Below, piece after piece: positions 8,063 to 15,555 of a DNA stretch of 64,000 nucleotides; within the stretch, counting starts at the first letter, position 1; every line of letters starts with the position of its first letter. The notes beneath the pieces were generated by a model, which had not been told where the DNA came from, did no database searches, and worked only from the letters and a program-made list of their open reading frames with translations. The DNA is from an uncultured Myxococcales bacterium (GTDB taxonomy: Bacteria > Myxococcota > Myxococcia > Myxococcales > Myxococcaceae): assembly GCA_937980205.1 (NCBI GenBank), contig CALJKW010000013.1, positions 155,681 through 219,680 of the forward strand, written 5' to 3'. A program made the translations under genes and the position numbers.

Positions 8063-9036
8063 TTCACCTTGAACACCTGGTCGAACACGCCCTTGTCGTC
8101 GAAGTGCGCCCGCTGCGCCTTCGCCCAGCCGCCGAATTGCGGCTCGATGCCGAACAGCTCCACCTTCGAGAACCGCTCGGGCAGCGCGCCGTCGGCGGTC
8201 GGCCGGTAGCCGTGCTTCACCGCGATGGCGCGCGCCTCGTCCGAGTAGAGGAACTGCACGTACGCCTCGGCGACCGCGCGCGTGCCGTGCTTGTCGACGT
8301 TCTCGTCGACGATCGCGACCGGCGTCTCCGCGAGGATGCTCGCGCTCGGCGCGACGAGCTCGAAGTCTCCTCCCCGGGCGAGCACGAGCAGCGCATCGCT
8401 CTCCCACGCCACGAGCACGTCGCCGATGCCGCGCTCGGTGAACGTGGTCGTCGCGCCGCGCGCGCCGGTGTCGAGCACGGGCACGTTCGCGAAGATGCCG
8501 CTCACCAGCTCACGCGCCTTCGCCTCGTCGCTCGTCTTCCGCTGCGCCGCGCCCCACGCGGCGAGGTAGTTCCATCGTGCGCCGCCGCTCGTCTTCGGGT
8601 TGGGCGTGATGACCTGCACTCCGGGCCTGGCGAGGTCCTCCCAGTCGCGAATGCCCTTCGGGTTCCCCTTCCGCACGAGGAACACGATGGTCGACGAGAA
8701 CGGAGCGCTGTTCCGCGGCAGCCGCTTCGCCCAGTCTGCCGGCAGCAGCTTCCCCTTCGTCGCGATCGCGTCGATGTCGTACGCGAGCGCGAGCGTGACG
8801 ACGTCCGCCTCGAGGCCGTCGATCACCGCGCGAGCCTGCTTCCCCGAGCCGCCGTGCGACTGGTTCACGGTGACCGCGACACCGGTCTTCTTCGCGTACT
8901 CCTTCGCGAACGCGGCGTTGAGGTCCTCGTACAGCTCGCGCGTCGGGTCGTACGAGACGTTGAGCAGCGTGACGCCGGTCGCCTCGGGCTTCGTGCAGGC
9001 GACGGCGAGCACCACGATGAGCGTGAGCTTCTTCAT
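8059..9036 (-). CDS. sbp: Sulfate-binding lipoprotein (periplasmic component)
   Basis: The product has 325 residues. The start is the ATG at 9034-9036 because MKKLTLIVVLAVACTKPE is a compact lipoprotein signal; longer frames upstream add Arg-rich nonsense. Family motifs are LLNVSYDPTREL near the mature N-terminus, NQSHGGSGKQARAVIDGLEADVVTLA cut into its usual parts (SHGGSGKQ, EADVVTLA), and TPNPKTSGGARWNYLAAW. These are the sulfate-contacting regions of Sbp/CysP. It captures sulfate outside the inner membrane for CysTWA. It is first in the five-gene operon, preceded by 222 bases with two CGTCCGYTATA boxes, so it probably carries the operon promoter. Confidence 0.93.
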   Translation of the reverse strand: MKKLTLIVVLAVACTKPEATGVTLLNVSYDPTRELYEDLNAAFAKEYAKKTGVAVTVNQSHGGSGKQARAVIDGLEADVVTLALAYDIDAIATKGKLLPADWAKRLPRNSAPFSSTIVFLVRKGNPKGIRDWEDLARPGVQVITPNPKTSGGARWNYLAAWGAAQRKTSDEAKARELVSGIFANVPVLDTGARGATTTFTERGIGDVLVAWESDALLVLARGGDFELVAPSASILAETPVAIVDENVDKHGTRAVAEAYVQFLYSDEARAIAVKHGYRPTADGALPERFSKVELFGIEPQFGGWAKAQRAHFDDKGVFDQVFKVK

Positions 9037-9082
9037 GGTTCGAGGACGAGCCACCGAGCGGACGCGGCCCGCACCGCCGCAT

Positions 9083-9097
9083 CCGCTATAGCGGACG
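9083..9097 (-). promoter_or_regulatory. CCGCTATAGCGG palindrome with CGTCCGCTATA box upstream of sbp
   Basis: ccgctatagcgg (9083-9094) is a perfect 12-bp palindrome 47 bases before the sbp ATG. On the minus strand it overlaps CGTCCGCTATA (9097-9087), which recurs with one change (CGTCCGTTATA) at 9242-9232. It may be an operator or a -10 region for the cys operon; the regulator is unknown. Confidence 0.4.
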
Positions 9098-9231
9098 TCG
9101 ACAGCGAGGCGACTGCGAGGACAAAGATTCGGTTCAAGCAGGGTCTCCGGAAGAGGGGTCGTGTCAGCAGCCGCTAGAGACAGCTGCGACAGCGACACCG
9201 CGCGCCAGGCCCGGAGAACATGGTCATCTAA

Positions 9232-9250
9232 TATAACGGACGACTGTCCG
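9232..9250 (-). promoter_or_regulatory. CGTCCGTTATA box overlapping CGGAC-GACT-GTCCG inverted repeat
   Basis: This is the second copy of the box seen near sbp, 145 bases further upstream, overlapping the hairpin-like inverted repeat cggac-gact-gtccg (9237-9250). It lies between sbp and the gene ending at 9259 and is a candidate distal promoter or operator of the cys operon. Confidence 0.35.
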
Positions 9251-9258
9251 CTGTCTAC

Positions 9259-9549
9259 TCAGCGCTTGACCAGGTTCACCTTGAGGGCCTCGACCTGGTT
9301 GCCGAGCGACACCTCGGCGCGCCACGTCTGGTAGCCCTTCCGCTGCAGCGAGATCTGGTGAACGCCCGGATCCAGCGACAGCACGCCGTCGGTGAGCGGC
9401 ACCGCGTTCACGGGCCCCAGCTCCTTGCCGTCGATCGTCAGCTCGGCGTCCGACGGGTCGACGTCGAGGCGGAAGCCGCTGACCGACGCGCCCTTCGGCG
9501 TGGTCACACACGCACAGAGCAGCAAGGTGACGGCGATCACGGCGCGCAC
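9259..9549 (-). CDS. Small PEGA-domain lipoprotein
   Basis: The product has 96 residues from the GTG at 9547-9549. The N-terminus RAVIAVTLLLCACVTTPKG is a short lipoprotein signal. The rest is one PEGA-type domain: FRLDVDPSDAELTIDGKELG, then LDPGVHQISLQRKGYQTW. A longer in-frame start would run through the divergent kinase promoter and start, so it is rejected. Only 20 bases separate it from the divergent kinase gene at 9570. PEGA lipoproteins are thought to sit in the periplasm or outer membrane; no partner is evident beyond the kinase neighbour. Confidence 0.8.
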   Translation of the reverse strand: MRAVIAVTLLLCACVTTPKGASVSGFRLDVDPSDAELTIDGKELGPVNAVPLTDGVLSLDPGVHQISLQRKGYQTWRAEVSLGNQVEALKVNLVKR

Positions 9550-9554
9550 GGCGT

Positions 9555-9560
9555 TACAAT
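9555..9560 (+). promoter_or_regulatory. TACAAT -10 box nine bases before the kinase ATG
   Basis: tacaat at 9555-9560 is followed by nine bases and the ATG at 9570, within a 20-base divergent gap. The spacing implies a leaderless or near-leaderless mRNA for the kinase. Confidence 0.5.
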
Positions 9561-9569
9561 ACACGCCCG

Positions 9570-11345
9570 ATGTCGCACGGCGCTTCGCGAAAGGTTCACG
9601 TTCGCCTCCAGTGCTCGAGCGAGGGCGTGTTCCTGCGTGACGTCGCGCCGCGTCTCGGCGGCCGCTTCTGGGTCGAGACCGACAGCCCCGCTCCACCGGG
9701 TGAGCACGTCGCCCTCACCATCGAGCTCGACGGCGCCAACCGCACCTGCGACGGGAAGGCGCGCGTCGTCTCGGCCGAGCCGATGCGCATGTGCCTGAGG
9801 CTCGTCGAGCTCGAGGGGCGCAGCCCGCAGTTCACGCTCGGGCTCGAGGGCAGCAGGCCCGACGACGTGCTGCTGCCCGGCATGTGGCGCGAGCGGCCGC
9901 ACCCGTTCACCGAGGCGCCGACCCCCGCGTTCGGCACGCCGGTGCCCAAGATCATCCTGCCCAACGCGTCGCCTCCGACGCCGCCCGCCGCGCTCGAGCT
10001 GCCGTCGTCGTCGCCGTGGAGCGGAGGCCTTCGCCCGCTGGACACCATCCGCAACTACCAGCTGCTCGAGCGGCTCGGCCGCGGCGGCATGGCCGAGGTC
10101 TACGTCGCACGGCAGGTGTTCGACGACGGCGTCGAGAAGCTCGTCGCGCTCAAGCTCGCGCTGCCCGAGTATGGGCCGGGCACTCCGCACGGCGGGCTGT
10201 TCCTCGACGAGGCGCGCATCTCGGCGTCGCTGCAGCACAAGGGCCTCATCCAGGTCTTCGACTTCGGCGAGGCCCTGGGCCGCCCGTTCCTCTCGATGGA
10301 GTACGTGCGCGGCCGCGATCTCGGCACGCTGCTCAAGCGCGCGCGGCACAACCGACCGCCGGCCTGGCCCGCGTTCGCCCGCAAGGTCGTGCTCGAGATG
10401 CTGCACGCGCTCGAGTACCTGCACTCGCGGTCGGATCCCAGCGGCGAATACCTGCGGCTCGTGCACCGCGACATCTCTCCCGCGAACGTGCTCGTGTCCG
10501 AGTTCGGCGAGGTGAAGATCATCGACTTCGGCGTCGCGTCGATCTTCGCCCCCGAGGGAGGCGCGCGCATCGTCGCCGGCAAGCCGGGCTACATGCCGCC
10601 CGAGCAGGCCCAGGGGAAGGCGCCGAACCCGGGGTGGGACCTCTACGCCGCGGGCGTCGTGCTCGGCGAGCTGCTGGCTCCGGCGCACAGCGACGTCGCC
10701 GCGCGCGCGACGAACCCCGACCCCGACCTGCGCTTCATCTCGGCGCGGCAGATGATCGACGCCCTCACCGCCGAGCTGGGCACCGAGCCGGCCGTCGAGC
10801 TCGGCGACGTCGTGCACGCGCTGTGCGGCGACGTGCTGTTCGCAGAGAAGCGCCGCGTCGACGAGGCGACGGTGAAGGCGCGGGCGCAGCGGCCGGCCAC
10901 CCGCGGAGCGCTCGAGCGTGCCGTGCGCGCCGCCCTTCGCACGCCGCAGGCCCGCGCGAAGTCCGCCGTGGCTGCCGTGGCGCTGCTGCTGGCTGCCGGC
11001 CTCGGAGCCCGCGGCGCGCTCTCGGCGCGCGCGCTCGATCGCGACCTTCAGCGCATCGACGAGCGCATGAGCACGGGCGCGCTCGCCGGCTCGGACGAGT
11101 CGGCGCTCGCCGCGCTCGACGCCGCCCGCGCGCGAGCGCCGCGTGACGAGCGCGTGCAGGCGCGCGCCGCCGAGCTCGCCCGCGTGTTCGAGCTGATGGC
11201 GACCACCGCCTCTGCCCGCGGCAACGACGCCGAGGCGGTCGTGCACCTCGAGGCGCTCGCCTCCGCCGACCCCGGCCGCCCCGGAGTGCTCGGCAAGCTC
11301 ATCGCCGCCCACGCGAAGCAGCGAGAGCTATCCGTCGGTCCGTGA
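9570..11345 (+). CDS. Ser/Thr protein kinase with N-terminal PilZ-like domain and C-terminal membrane segment
   Basis: The product has 591 residues. Residues 8-92 resemble the PilZ-type module seen in myxobacteria (LGGRFWVETDSPAPPGEHV), though without a clear RxxxR c-di-GMP motif. A Pro/Thr linker follows. The Hanks kinase domain spans about 160-410: Gly loop LGRGGMAEVY (169-178), Lys195 in VALKLAL, catalytic loop HRDISPANVLV (299-309), DFG 319-321, and PPEQ in the P+1 region. The catalytic loop has Ser instead of the usual Lys (HRDxKxxN), a variant common in myxobacterial kinases. One membrane helix (VAAVALLLAAGLGARGALSA) precedes a C-terminal helical region of about 100 residues. The 3' end overlaps the gene at 11328 by 18 bases. 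Confidence 0.9.
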   Translation: MSHGASRKVHVRLQCSSEGVFLRDVAPRLGGRFWVETDSPAPPGEHVALTIELDGANRTCDGKARVVSAEPMRMCLRLVELEGRSPQFTLGLEGSRPDDVLLPGMWRERPHPFTEAPTPAFGTPVPKIILPNASPPTPPAALELPSSSPWSGGLRPLDTIRNYQLLERLGRGGMAEVYVARQVFDDGVEKLVALKLALPEYGPGTPHGGLFLDEARISASLQHKGLIQVFDFGEALGRPFLSMEYVRGRDLGTLLKRARHNRPPAWPAFARKVVLEMLHALEYLHSRSDPSGEYLRLVHRDISPANVLVSEFGEVKIIDFGVASIFAPEGGARIVAGKPGYMPPEQAQGKAPNPGWDLYAAGVVLGELLAPAHSDVAARATNPDPDLRFISARQMIDALTAELGTEPAVELGDVVHALCGDVLFAEKRRVDEATVKARAQRPATRGALERAVRAALRTPQARAKSAVAAVALLLAAGLGARGALSARALDRDLQRIDERMSTGALAGSDESALAALDAARARAPRDERVQARAAELARVFELMATTASARGNDAEAVVHLEALASADPGRPGVLGKLIAAHAKQRELSVGP

Positions 11346-11837
11346 CTCGCGCACGAACGTGCGCACGGCGTCGCCCAGCCGCGGGTCGAGGATGCGCGGG
11401 TCCTGCAGCGGCAGCTTCCACAGCCACTCCAGCGCGAGGTCGACGTTCGCGAACAGCCGGTAGCGCTCGGCCTTGCCGACGAGGATGAGCAGCCCGTCGA
11501 GCGTCGCCCGCGTCGCCGCCGCGACGTAGCCGCTGGAGAGCAGCACCACCGCCGAGCCGCGGACCTGCTCGTCGAACCGGTTCGCGGCCGCGGCCGCGCT
11601 GCGGATGAGGTCGACGCTCGCCACGCCGGTCGCGTCGTCCGTGACGACGTTCAGCACCGAGATGCGCTGGTGCTGCCCGGTGAACGCGGCCTCGACCTCG
11701 GCCAGGCGGGCGAGGCTCAGCTCGGTCACTTTGCCGCGCCACACGAGCACGAGCAGCGAGGCGCAGTGGCCGATGCGCAGCTCGTCGAACGCTGCGAGCT
11801 GCGCGACCCGCGGCGCGTCGGGAAGGTCTCTGTTCAT
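11328..11837 (-). CDS. Conserved hypothetical protein, possibly STAS-like
   Basis: The product has 169 residues with no signal or membrane segment. The pattern of a strand (SLLVLVWRGKVT), a helix and another strand (QRISVLNVV), followed by alternating helices and strands (GSAVVLLSSGY), resembles single-domain STAS-type proteins, but no phospho-acceptor Ser motif is evident. It lies 31 bases downstream of the receiver gene at 11869-12294 on the same strand, so the two are probably co-transcribed. The last 18 bases overlap the end of the convergent kinase. The fold guess is weak; the gene itself is well supported by codon usage. Confidence 0.75.
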   Translation of the reverse strand: MNRDLPDAPRVAQLAAFDELRIGHCASLLVLVWRGKVTELSLARLAEVEAAFTGQHQRISVLNVVTDDATGVASVDLIRSAAAAANRFDEQVRGSAVVLLSSGYVAAATRATLDGLLILVGKAERYRLFANVDLALEWLWKLPLQDPRILDPRLGDAVRTFVRESRTDG

Positions 11838-11868
11838 TGCGCTGACGAACCGCTGTGGCCGTTGCTGC

Positions 11869-12294
11869 TCAAGTCTCGTCCACGCTCCGCAGCACCTGCT
11901 CGAGCAGCGTCTCCAGCTCGCTCAGGTCGAGCGGCTTGCGCAGAAAGCCACGCGCGCGACATCGGGACAGCCGCCACGCCGTTCCGGCGCCGTGGTCCGC
12001 CGACACGATGATGCGCGGAATCGCCGTGAGCGCCGGCTCCTCGTTGAGCGCGTCGCAGAAGCTGTCGGCATCCATCAGCGGCATGTACAGGTCGATGAGC
12101 AGCGCCGCCGGTGCAAGGCCTCGCCGCAAGAGCTGAAGTCCCTCGAGCCCGTTGCGTGCGACGACGGGCTGGTAGCCGAGGTCCGCGAGCAGCTCGGAGG
12201 CCGAGGCGCGCGTCTCCAGGTGATCGTCGATGAGCAGCACCACCGGCACCGTGGTGCTCGGCTGCGTCTCCGACGGCTTTGGAGCGAGGGTCAT
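11869..12294 (-). CDS. Single-domain response regulator (receiver)
   Basis: The product has 141 residues forming one REC domain with no output domain. Acidic pocket DDH is at 23-25, phospho-acceptor D68 in LLIDLYMP, the Ser in IIVSAD, and the conserved Lys in FLRKPLDLSELE. A 15-residue Pro/Thr-rich N-terminal extension precedes it. It belongs to the paralogue group in this window that shares GLAPAxxLIDLxMPxMDxxxFC and IPRIIxS (also at 25210, 26082 and 36067 and the remnant at 35808). It is upstream of the gene at 11328. The cognate kinase is not adjacent. Confidence 0.9.
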   Translation of the reverse strand: MTLAPKPSETQPSTTVPVVLLIDDHLETRASASELLADLGYQPVVARNGLEGLQLLRRGLAPAALLIDLYMPLMDADSFCDALNEEPALTAIPRIIVSADHGAGTAWRLSRCRARGFLRKPLDLSELETLLEQVLRSVDET

Positions 12295-12396
12295 CGTGGT
12301 TGAGTAACAGCATCGCGAAGTAGGTCTCCAACACAGACTCCGAGCGTCACGCGGCGGCCACTGCCGCAGGGCGATTCGTCGTCACCGTTCGGTAAC

Positions 12397-13536
12397 TCAC
12401 TTCTTCGGGGCCGAGGCCTTCACCACCAGCTTTCGCGGCTTCAGGAACAGCGGCCGCAGCACCTCGCCGTCCGCGTAGACGCCCCAGGTGTAGGTGCCGG
12501 CCGCCAGCGTCGCGGCGGTCGCCGCGTTTCCGCGGGTGACCTGGTTGAAGACCGGCGCGCGCTGCGGGTCGACGCCCTTCGACACCATCACGCGGTAGCT
12601 CGAGGCGCCGCCCGCTTCCTTCCACGTGAACGTCACCGGCGGCTGCTCGGCGCTGAAGCCGTCGGCGGGCCCGACGAGCAGGTCCGTCGGCGTCTCCTCT
12701 TCGAGGAACAGCCGTCGCGCGAAGCCGAACTCCCCGAGCTGGCCGCTCTGCGAGATGGCGGCGACGCGCCACACGTACAGCCCCACGCCATCGGGCCGCA
12801 TCAGCCAGCTCGTCCCCTCGACGTCGGCGTTGCGCGTCTCGACGGTGAACGACCAGTCGCGCGCGGTCTGCACGCGGTAGCGCAGCGCGCCCGGCACCGG
12901 CGACCACGTGAGCCGCACCCAGCCGCGCGGGTCGAACTTCAGCCGCGCGTCGATGCCGGGCGTGAGGCTCGAGGGGAAGGTGCTCGGCGCCGGCGCGACG
13001 CGCACCGCCGGCGGCGGCGCGTCGGGCGTCAGCGCCGCTTCCGGTGGAGGAGCATCGAGCCGCGTCACCTCGACGCCGGCGTCCTGCGGGCCGGCCACCA
13101 GGCGGTACACCGCGGGCGAGTCGAGCACCCGCGCGGCACCGGTCGAGCGCTTCACCGTGAGCGGCGCGTCCGAGGCGACCAGCGTCGCGCGCACCTCGCC
13201 CTCTTCGACGCCGATGGTCGAGCCCTTCCGCGCGACGACGGGCTCGGCGGGTGACGCCGGCGGCTCGATGACCACGACCGCGCTCTCCGAGAGGTCGAGG
13301 CGTCCGCCCGCGAGCAGCTCGACGCGAGCCGTGGTGCCGGCGCGCGTGCGCACCCAGTCTCCGGCTTTGAGCGCCGTGCCTCGGCGCAGCGGCTCCCAGT
13401 ACGGGCGGCCCGCACGGCGGACCTCGCCGGCGCCCTTCACGTCGGCGCAGGTCGCGGCGATGTCGACGTGCACCACGGGCCGCTCTGGGCCCGAGCACGC
13501 GACGCACGAGACGGCCAACAGCAGCAGCGGGCGCAC
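12397..13536 (-). CDS. FecR-domain lipoprotein with C-terminal fibronectin-like modules
   Basis: The product has 379 residues from the GTG at 13534-13536. RPLLLLAVSCVACSGPE is a short lipoprotein-type signal. Residues about 30-160 hold a FecR-type domain (LRRGTALKAGDWVRTRAGTTARVELLAGG and the strand LSESAVVVIEP, here cited in parts). A Pro-rich linker is followed by two modules with VRLTWSPVPGALRYRV and VTFTWKEAGGASSYRVMV, which look like fibronectin-type repeats. FecR domains outside TonB systems are common on myxobacterial surface proteins. An upstream in-frame GTG would add about 14 residues before the signal. It is divergent from the kinase at 13700. Confidence 0.8.
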   Translation of the reverse strand: MRPLLLLAVSCVACSGPERPVVHVDIAATCADVKGAGEVRRAGRPYWEPLRRGTALKAGDWVRTRAGTTARVELLAGGRLDLSESAVVVIEPPASPAEPVVARKGSTIGVEEGEVRATLVASDAPLTVKRSTGAARVLDSPAVYRLVAGPQDAGVEVTRLDAPPPEAALTPDAPPPAVRVAPAPSTFPSSLTPGIDARLKFDPRGWVRLTWSPVPGALRYRVQTARDWSFTVETRNADVEGTSWLMRPDGVGLYVWRVAAISQSGQLGEFGFARRLFLEEETPTDLLVGPADGFSAEQPPVTFTWKEAGGASSYRVMVSKGVDPQRAPVFNQVTRGNAATAATLAAGTYTWGVYADGEVLRPLFLKPRKLVVKASAPKK

Positions 13537-13569
13537 CGTGTCGGAGTCTAGCTTCAGGGGCTCGCCGCG

Positions 13570-13636
13570 CGTTACCCAACGGCGCCTGTTGCGCACGCGT
13601 AACGTTCCCAAGCGGTGAAGTTCGGGAACGGTAACG
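13570..13636. promoter_or_regulatory. Divergent promoter region with inverted CGTTACC and GGTAACG motifs
   Basis: CGTTACC at 13570-13576 and GGTAACG at 13630-13636 are inverted copies 53 bases apart, with a further GCGTAACG near 13597-13604. The region separates the divergent FecR lipoprotein and Ser/Thr kinase genes. The same heptamer forms a tight palindrome at 25666-25683. Confidence 0.35.
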
Positions 13637-13699
13637 AGTCGTGCGGTTTCCACGACTTGAGGGAGGTGGCACGCGGACTGCTCAGGCCTTCGCACCGCC

Positions 13700-14965
13700 G
13701 TGCTCCACGCAACCCTGTCCCCCATTTCTGACTCGAGCAGCTCCACCCGAAGCCTCACTGGCCAGCAGGTCGGCGACTACGTCATCGGCGACCTGATCGG
13801 CGTCGGCGGCATGGGCCGCGTCTACGAAGCGGTCGCACCCAAGATCGGCAAGCGCGTCGCGATCAAGGTGCTCACCGCCGAGCGCTGCACCGACCGCGAG
13901 ACGGTCTCGCGCTTCCTCGCCGAGGCGCGCGCGGTCAACGCCATCGGCCATCGCAACATCGTCGACGTGTTCGGCTTCGGCGAGCTGCCCGACGGCTCGT
14001 GCTACCTCGTCATGGAGTACCTCGAGGGCGAGCCGTTCGATCACCTGATCGCCCGGCGCGCGCCGCTGCCTCCGTCCGAGGCGCTCGGCTACGTCGAAGA
14101 GGTGCTCGAGGCGCTCGCGGCCGCGCACGCCGAGGGCGTCGTGCACCGCGACATCAAGCCGTCGAACGTCTTCCTCGTGCGACCGAAGCGCGGGCGCCCG
14201 TACGTGAAGCTGCTCGACTTCGGCGCCGCCAAGCTCGGCGCCGCCACGAACGGCCTCACGGTTCCGTCGCTGCGCTCCGCGGTGATCGGCACGCCCACGT
14301 ACATGGCGCCCGAGCAGGCGCTGGGGCAGCCCATCGGCCCGTCGTCCGATCTCTACGGCGTCGGAGGGCTCCTGTTCGAGCTGCTCACCGGCCGCGAGGT
14401 GTTCCCCGCGCCGACCCCGTTCGAGACGATGCGCCAGCACGCGCAGGAAGCGCCGCCCGCGCCGAGCTCGGTGCTGCCGATGCTGCCGCGCGCGCTCGAC
14501 GAGCTCGTGCTCGCGCTGCTGAAGAAGAAGCCGGCAGAGCGGCCCGAGTCGGCCGACGCGGTGCGCCGCTGGTGCGAGGCGGTGCGGCTGATGGTCTCGT
14601 CGCTCGAGGTGCCGCGGCCGCAGGAGGCGTCGACCAGCCGCACGGCGATCGGCACCGACCTCGTCGCGTGGCGGCTCGCCGCGACGCCTCCGCAGACGCT
14701 CATCGCGCCGGTGGTGCCCTCGGTGCCGTCGCTGCCGCCGTCACCGCGCAGTCACCGGGCGCACGCGCCGCTGCTCGCGGTGGGGGTGCTGCTGCTCGTC
14801 ACGCTCGGCTTCGCCGGGCTGTCGCTGGGCCAGCCGCGCGCCGTCGCCCAGGTCGACCCCGTGATGGTGCCGCCGCCTCCTCCGGTGGTGGCGGCGCCCG
14901 TCGCGCCGCCGGCGAAGGTGGCGCCGGCGAAGGCGAAGCCCTCTCGCGTGGACGCGAAGAAATGA
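13700..14965 (+). CDS. Ser/Thr protein kinase, membrane-anchored
   Basis: The product has 421 residues from the GTG at 13700. The kinase domain spans about 27-290: Gly loop IGVGGMGRVY, Lys56 in VAIKVL, catalytic loop HRDIKPSNVF (149-158), DFG 173-175 and APEQ in the activation segment. All catalytic residues are present. A Thr/Ser-rich juxtamembrane region, one transmembrane helix (LLAVGVLLLVTLGFAGLSLG, about 355-375) and a short periplasmic Pro/Ala/Lys tail follow. This is the usual type I layout of bacterial PknB-like kinases but without PASTA repeats. A receiver gene follows 103 bases downstream. Confidence 0.92.
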   Translation: MLHATLSPISDSSSSTRSLTGQQVGDYVIGDLIGVGGMGRVYEAVAPKIGKRVAIKVLTAERCTDRETVSRFLAEARAVNAIGHRNIVDVFGFGELPDGSCYLVMEYLEGEPFDHLIARRAPLPPSEALGYVEEVLEALAAAHAEGVVHRDIKPSNVFLVRPKRGRPYVKLLDFGAAKLGAATNGLTVPSLRSAVIGTPTYMAPEQALGQPIGPSSDLYGVGGLLFELLTGREVFPAPTPFETMRQHAQEAPPAPSSVLPMLPRALDELVLALLKKKPAERPESADAVRRWCEAVRLMVSSLEVPRPQEASTSRTAIGTDLVAWRLAATPPQTLIAPVVPSVPSLPPSPRSHRAHAPLLAVGVLLLVTLGFAGLSLGQPRAVAQVDPVMVPPPPPVVAAPVAPPAKVAPAKAKPSRVDAKK

Positions 14966-15068
14966 CCGCGCTCCTCGATCGCCTGGTGCCCGGGCGTGCG
15001 GCGAAGCTGAACCTGCTGCTGCTCTGCGCGGAGCTGCGCGGTGCTCCGAGGGCGTGGAGCGAGCCGAC

Positions 15069-15512
15069 ATGATGCCGACCGGACCCAGGTCCACCGTGCT
15101 GGTCATCGACGACGACCCCGAGGAGCGGGCCGCGATGCGCGGCCTGCTCACCGACGCCGGCTACGACGTCGTCGAGGCGAGCGACGGCAAGAACGCGATG
15201 CACTACCTCACCGCGAACCTGCCCGAGCCCGCGCTGATCGTCGCGGACCTGGTCATGCCCGACATGAGCGGCTGGGAGCTGATCACCATCCTGCAGGCGT
15301 ACGTGCGGCTCGCCGGCATTCCGGTGCTCGTGGTGTCGGGCGCCGATCTCGATCTCTTCCCGATCCGCGAGGAGGCCGTGCTCGAGTACTTCTCGAAGCC
15401 GCTCGACGCCGAGAAGTTCCTCGCCGCGGTGAAGCGGCACGCGCTGACGCCCGCGCAGCGCGACGCGCGGCAGCACGCGGCGCTGCTGCACCGCGATCGC
15501 CTGCGGTTCTAG
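15069..15512 (+). CDS. Single-domain response regulator
   Basis: The product has 147 residues with one REC domain: acidic pocket DDD (14-16), phospho-acceptor D60 in VADLVMP, Ser in LVVSGAD and Lys in FSKPLDAEKF. The ATG at 15069 is preferred over a GTG at 15054 because GGAG at 15056-15059 sits nine bases before it. A 25-residue Arg/His/Ala-rich tail follows the domain. It is in the same direction as the upstream Ser/Thr kinase and may share its transcript. It is convergent with the radical SAM gene, 43 bases apart. Confidence 0.87.
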   Translation: MMPTGPRSTVLVIDDDPEERAAMRGLLTDAGYDVVEASDGKNAMHYLTANLPEPALIVADLVMPDMSGWELITILQAYVRLAGIPVLVVSGADLDLFPIREEAVLEYFSKPLDAEKFLAAVKRHALTPAQRDARQHAALLHRDRLRF

Positions 15513-15555
15513 ATGTCTCGCCGGGTGCGCAGGCCCCGGCGGGCACACACCGCGT

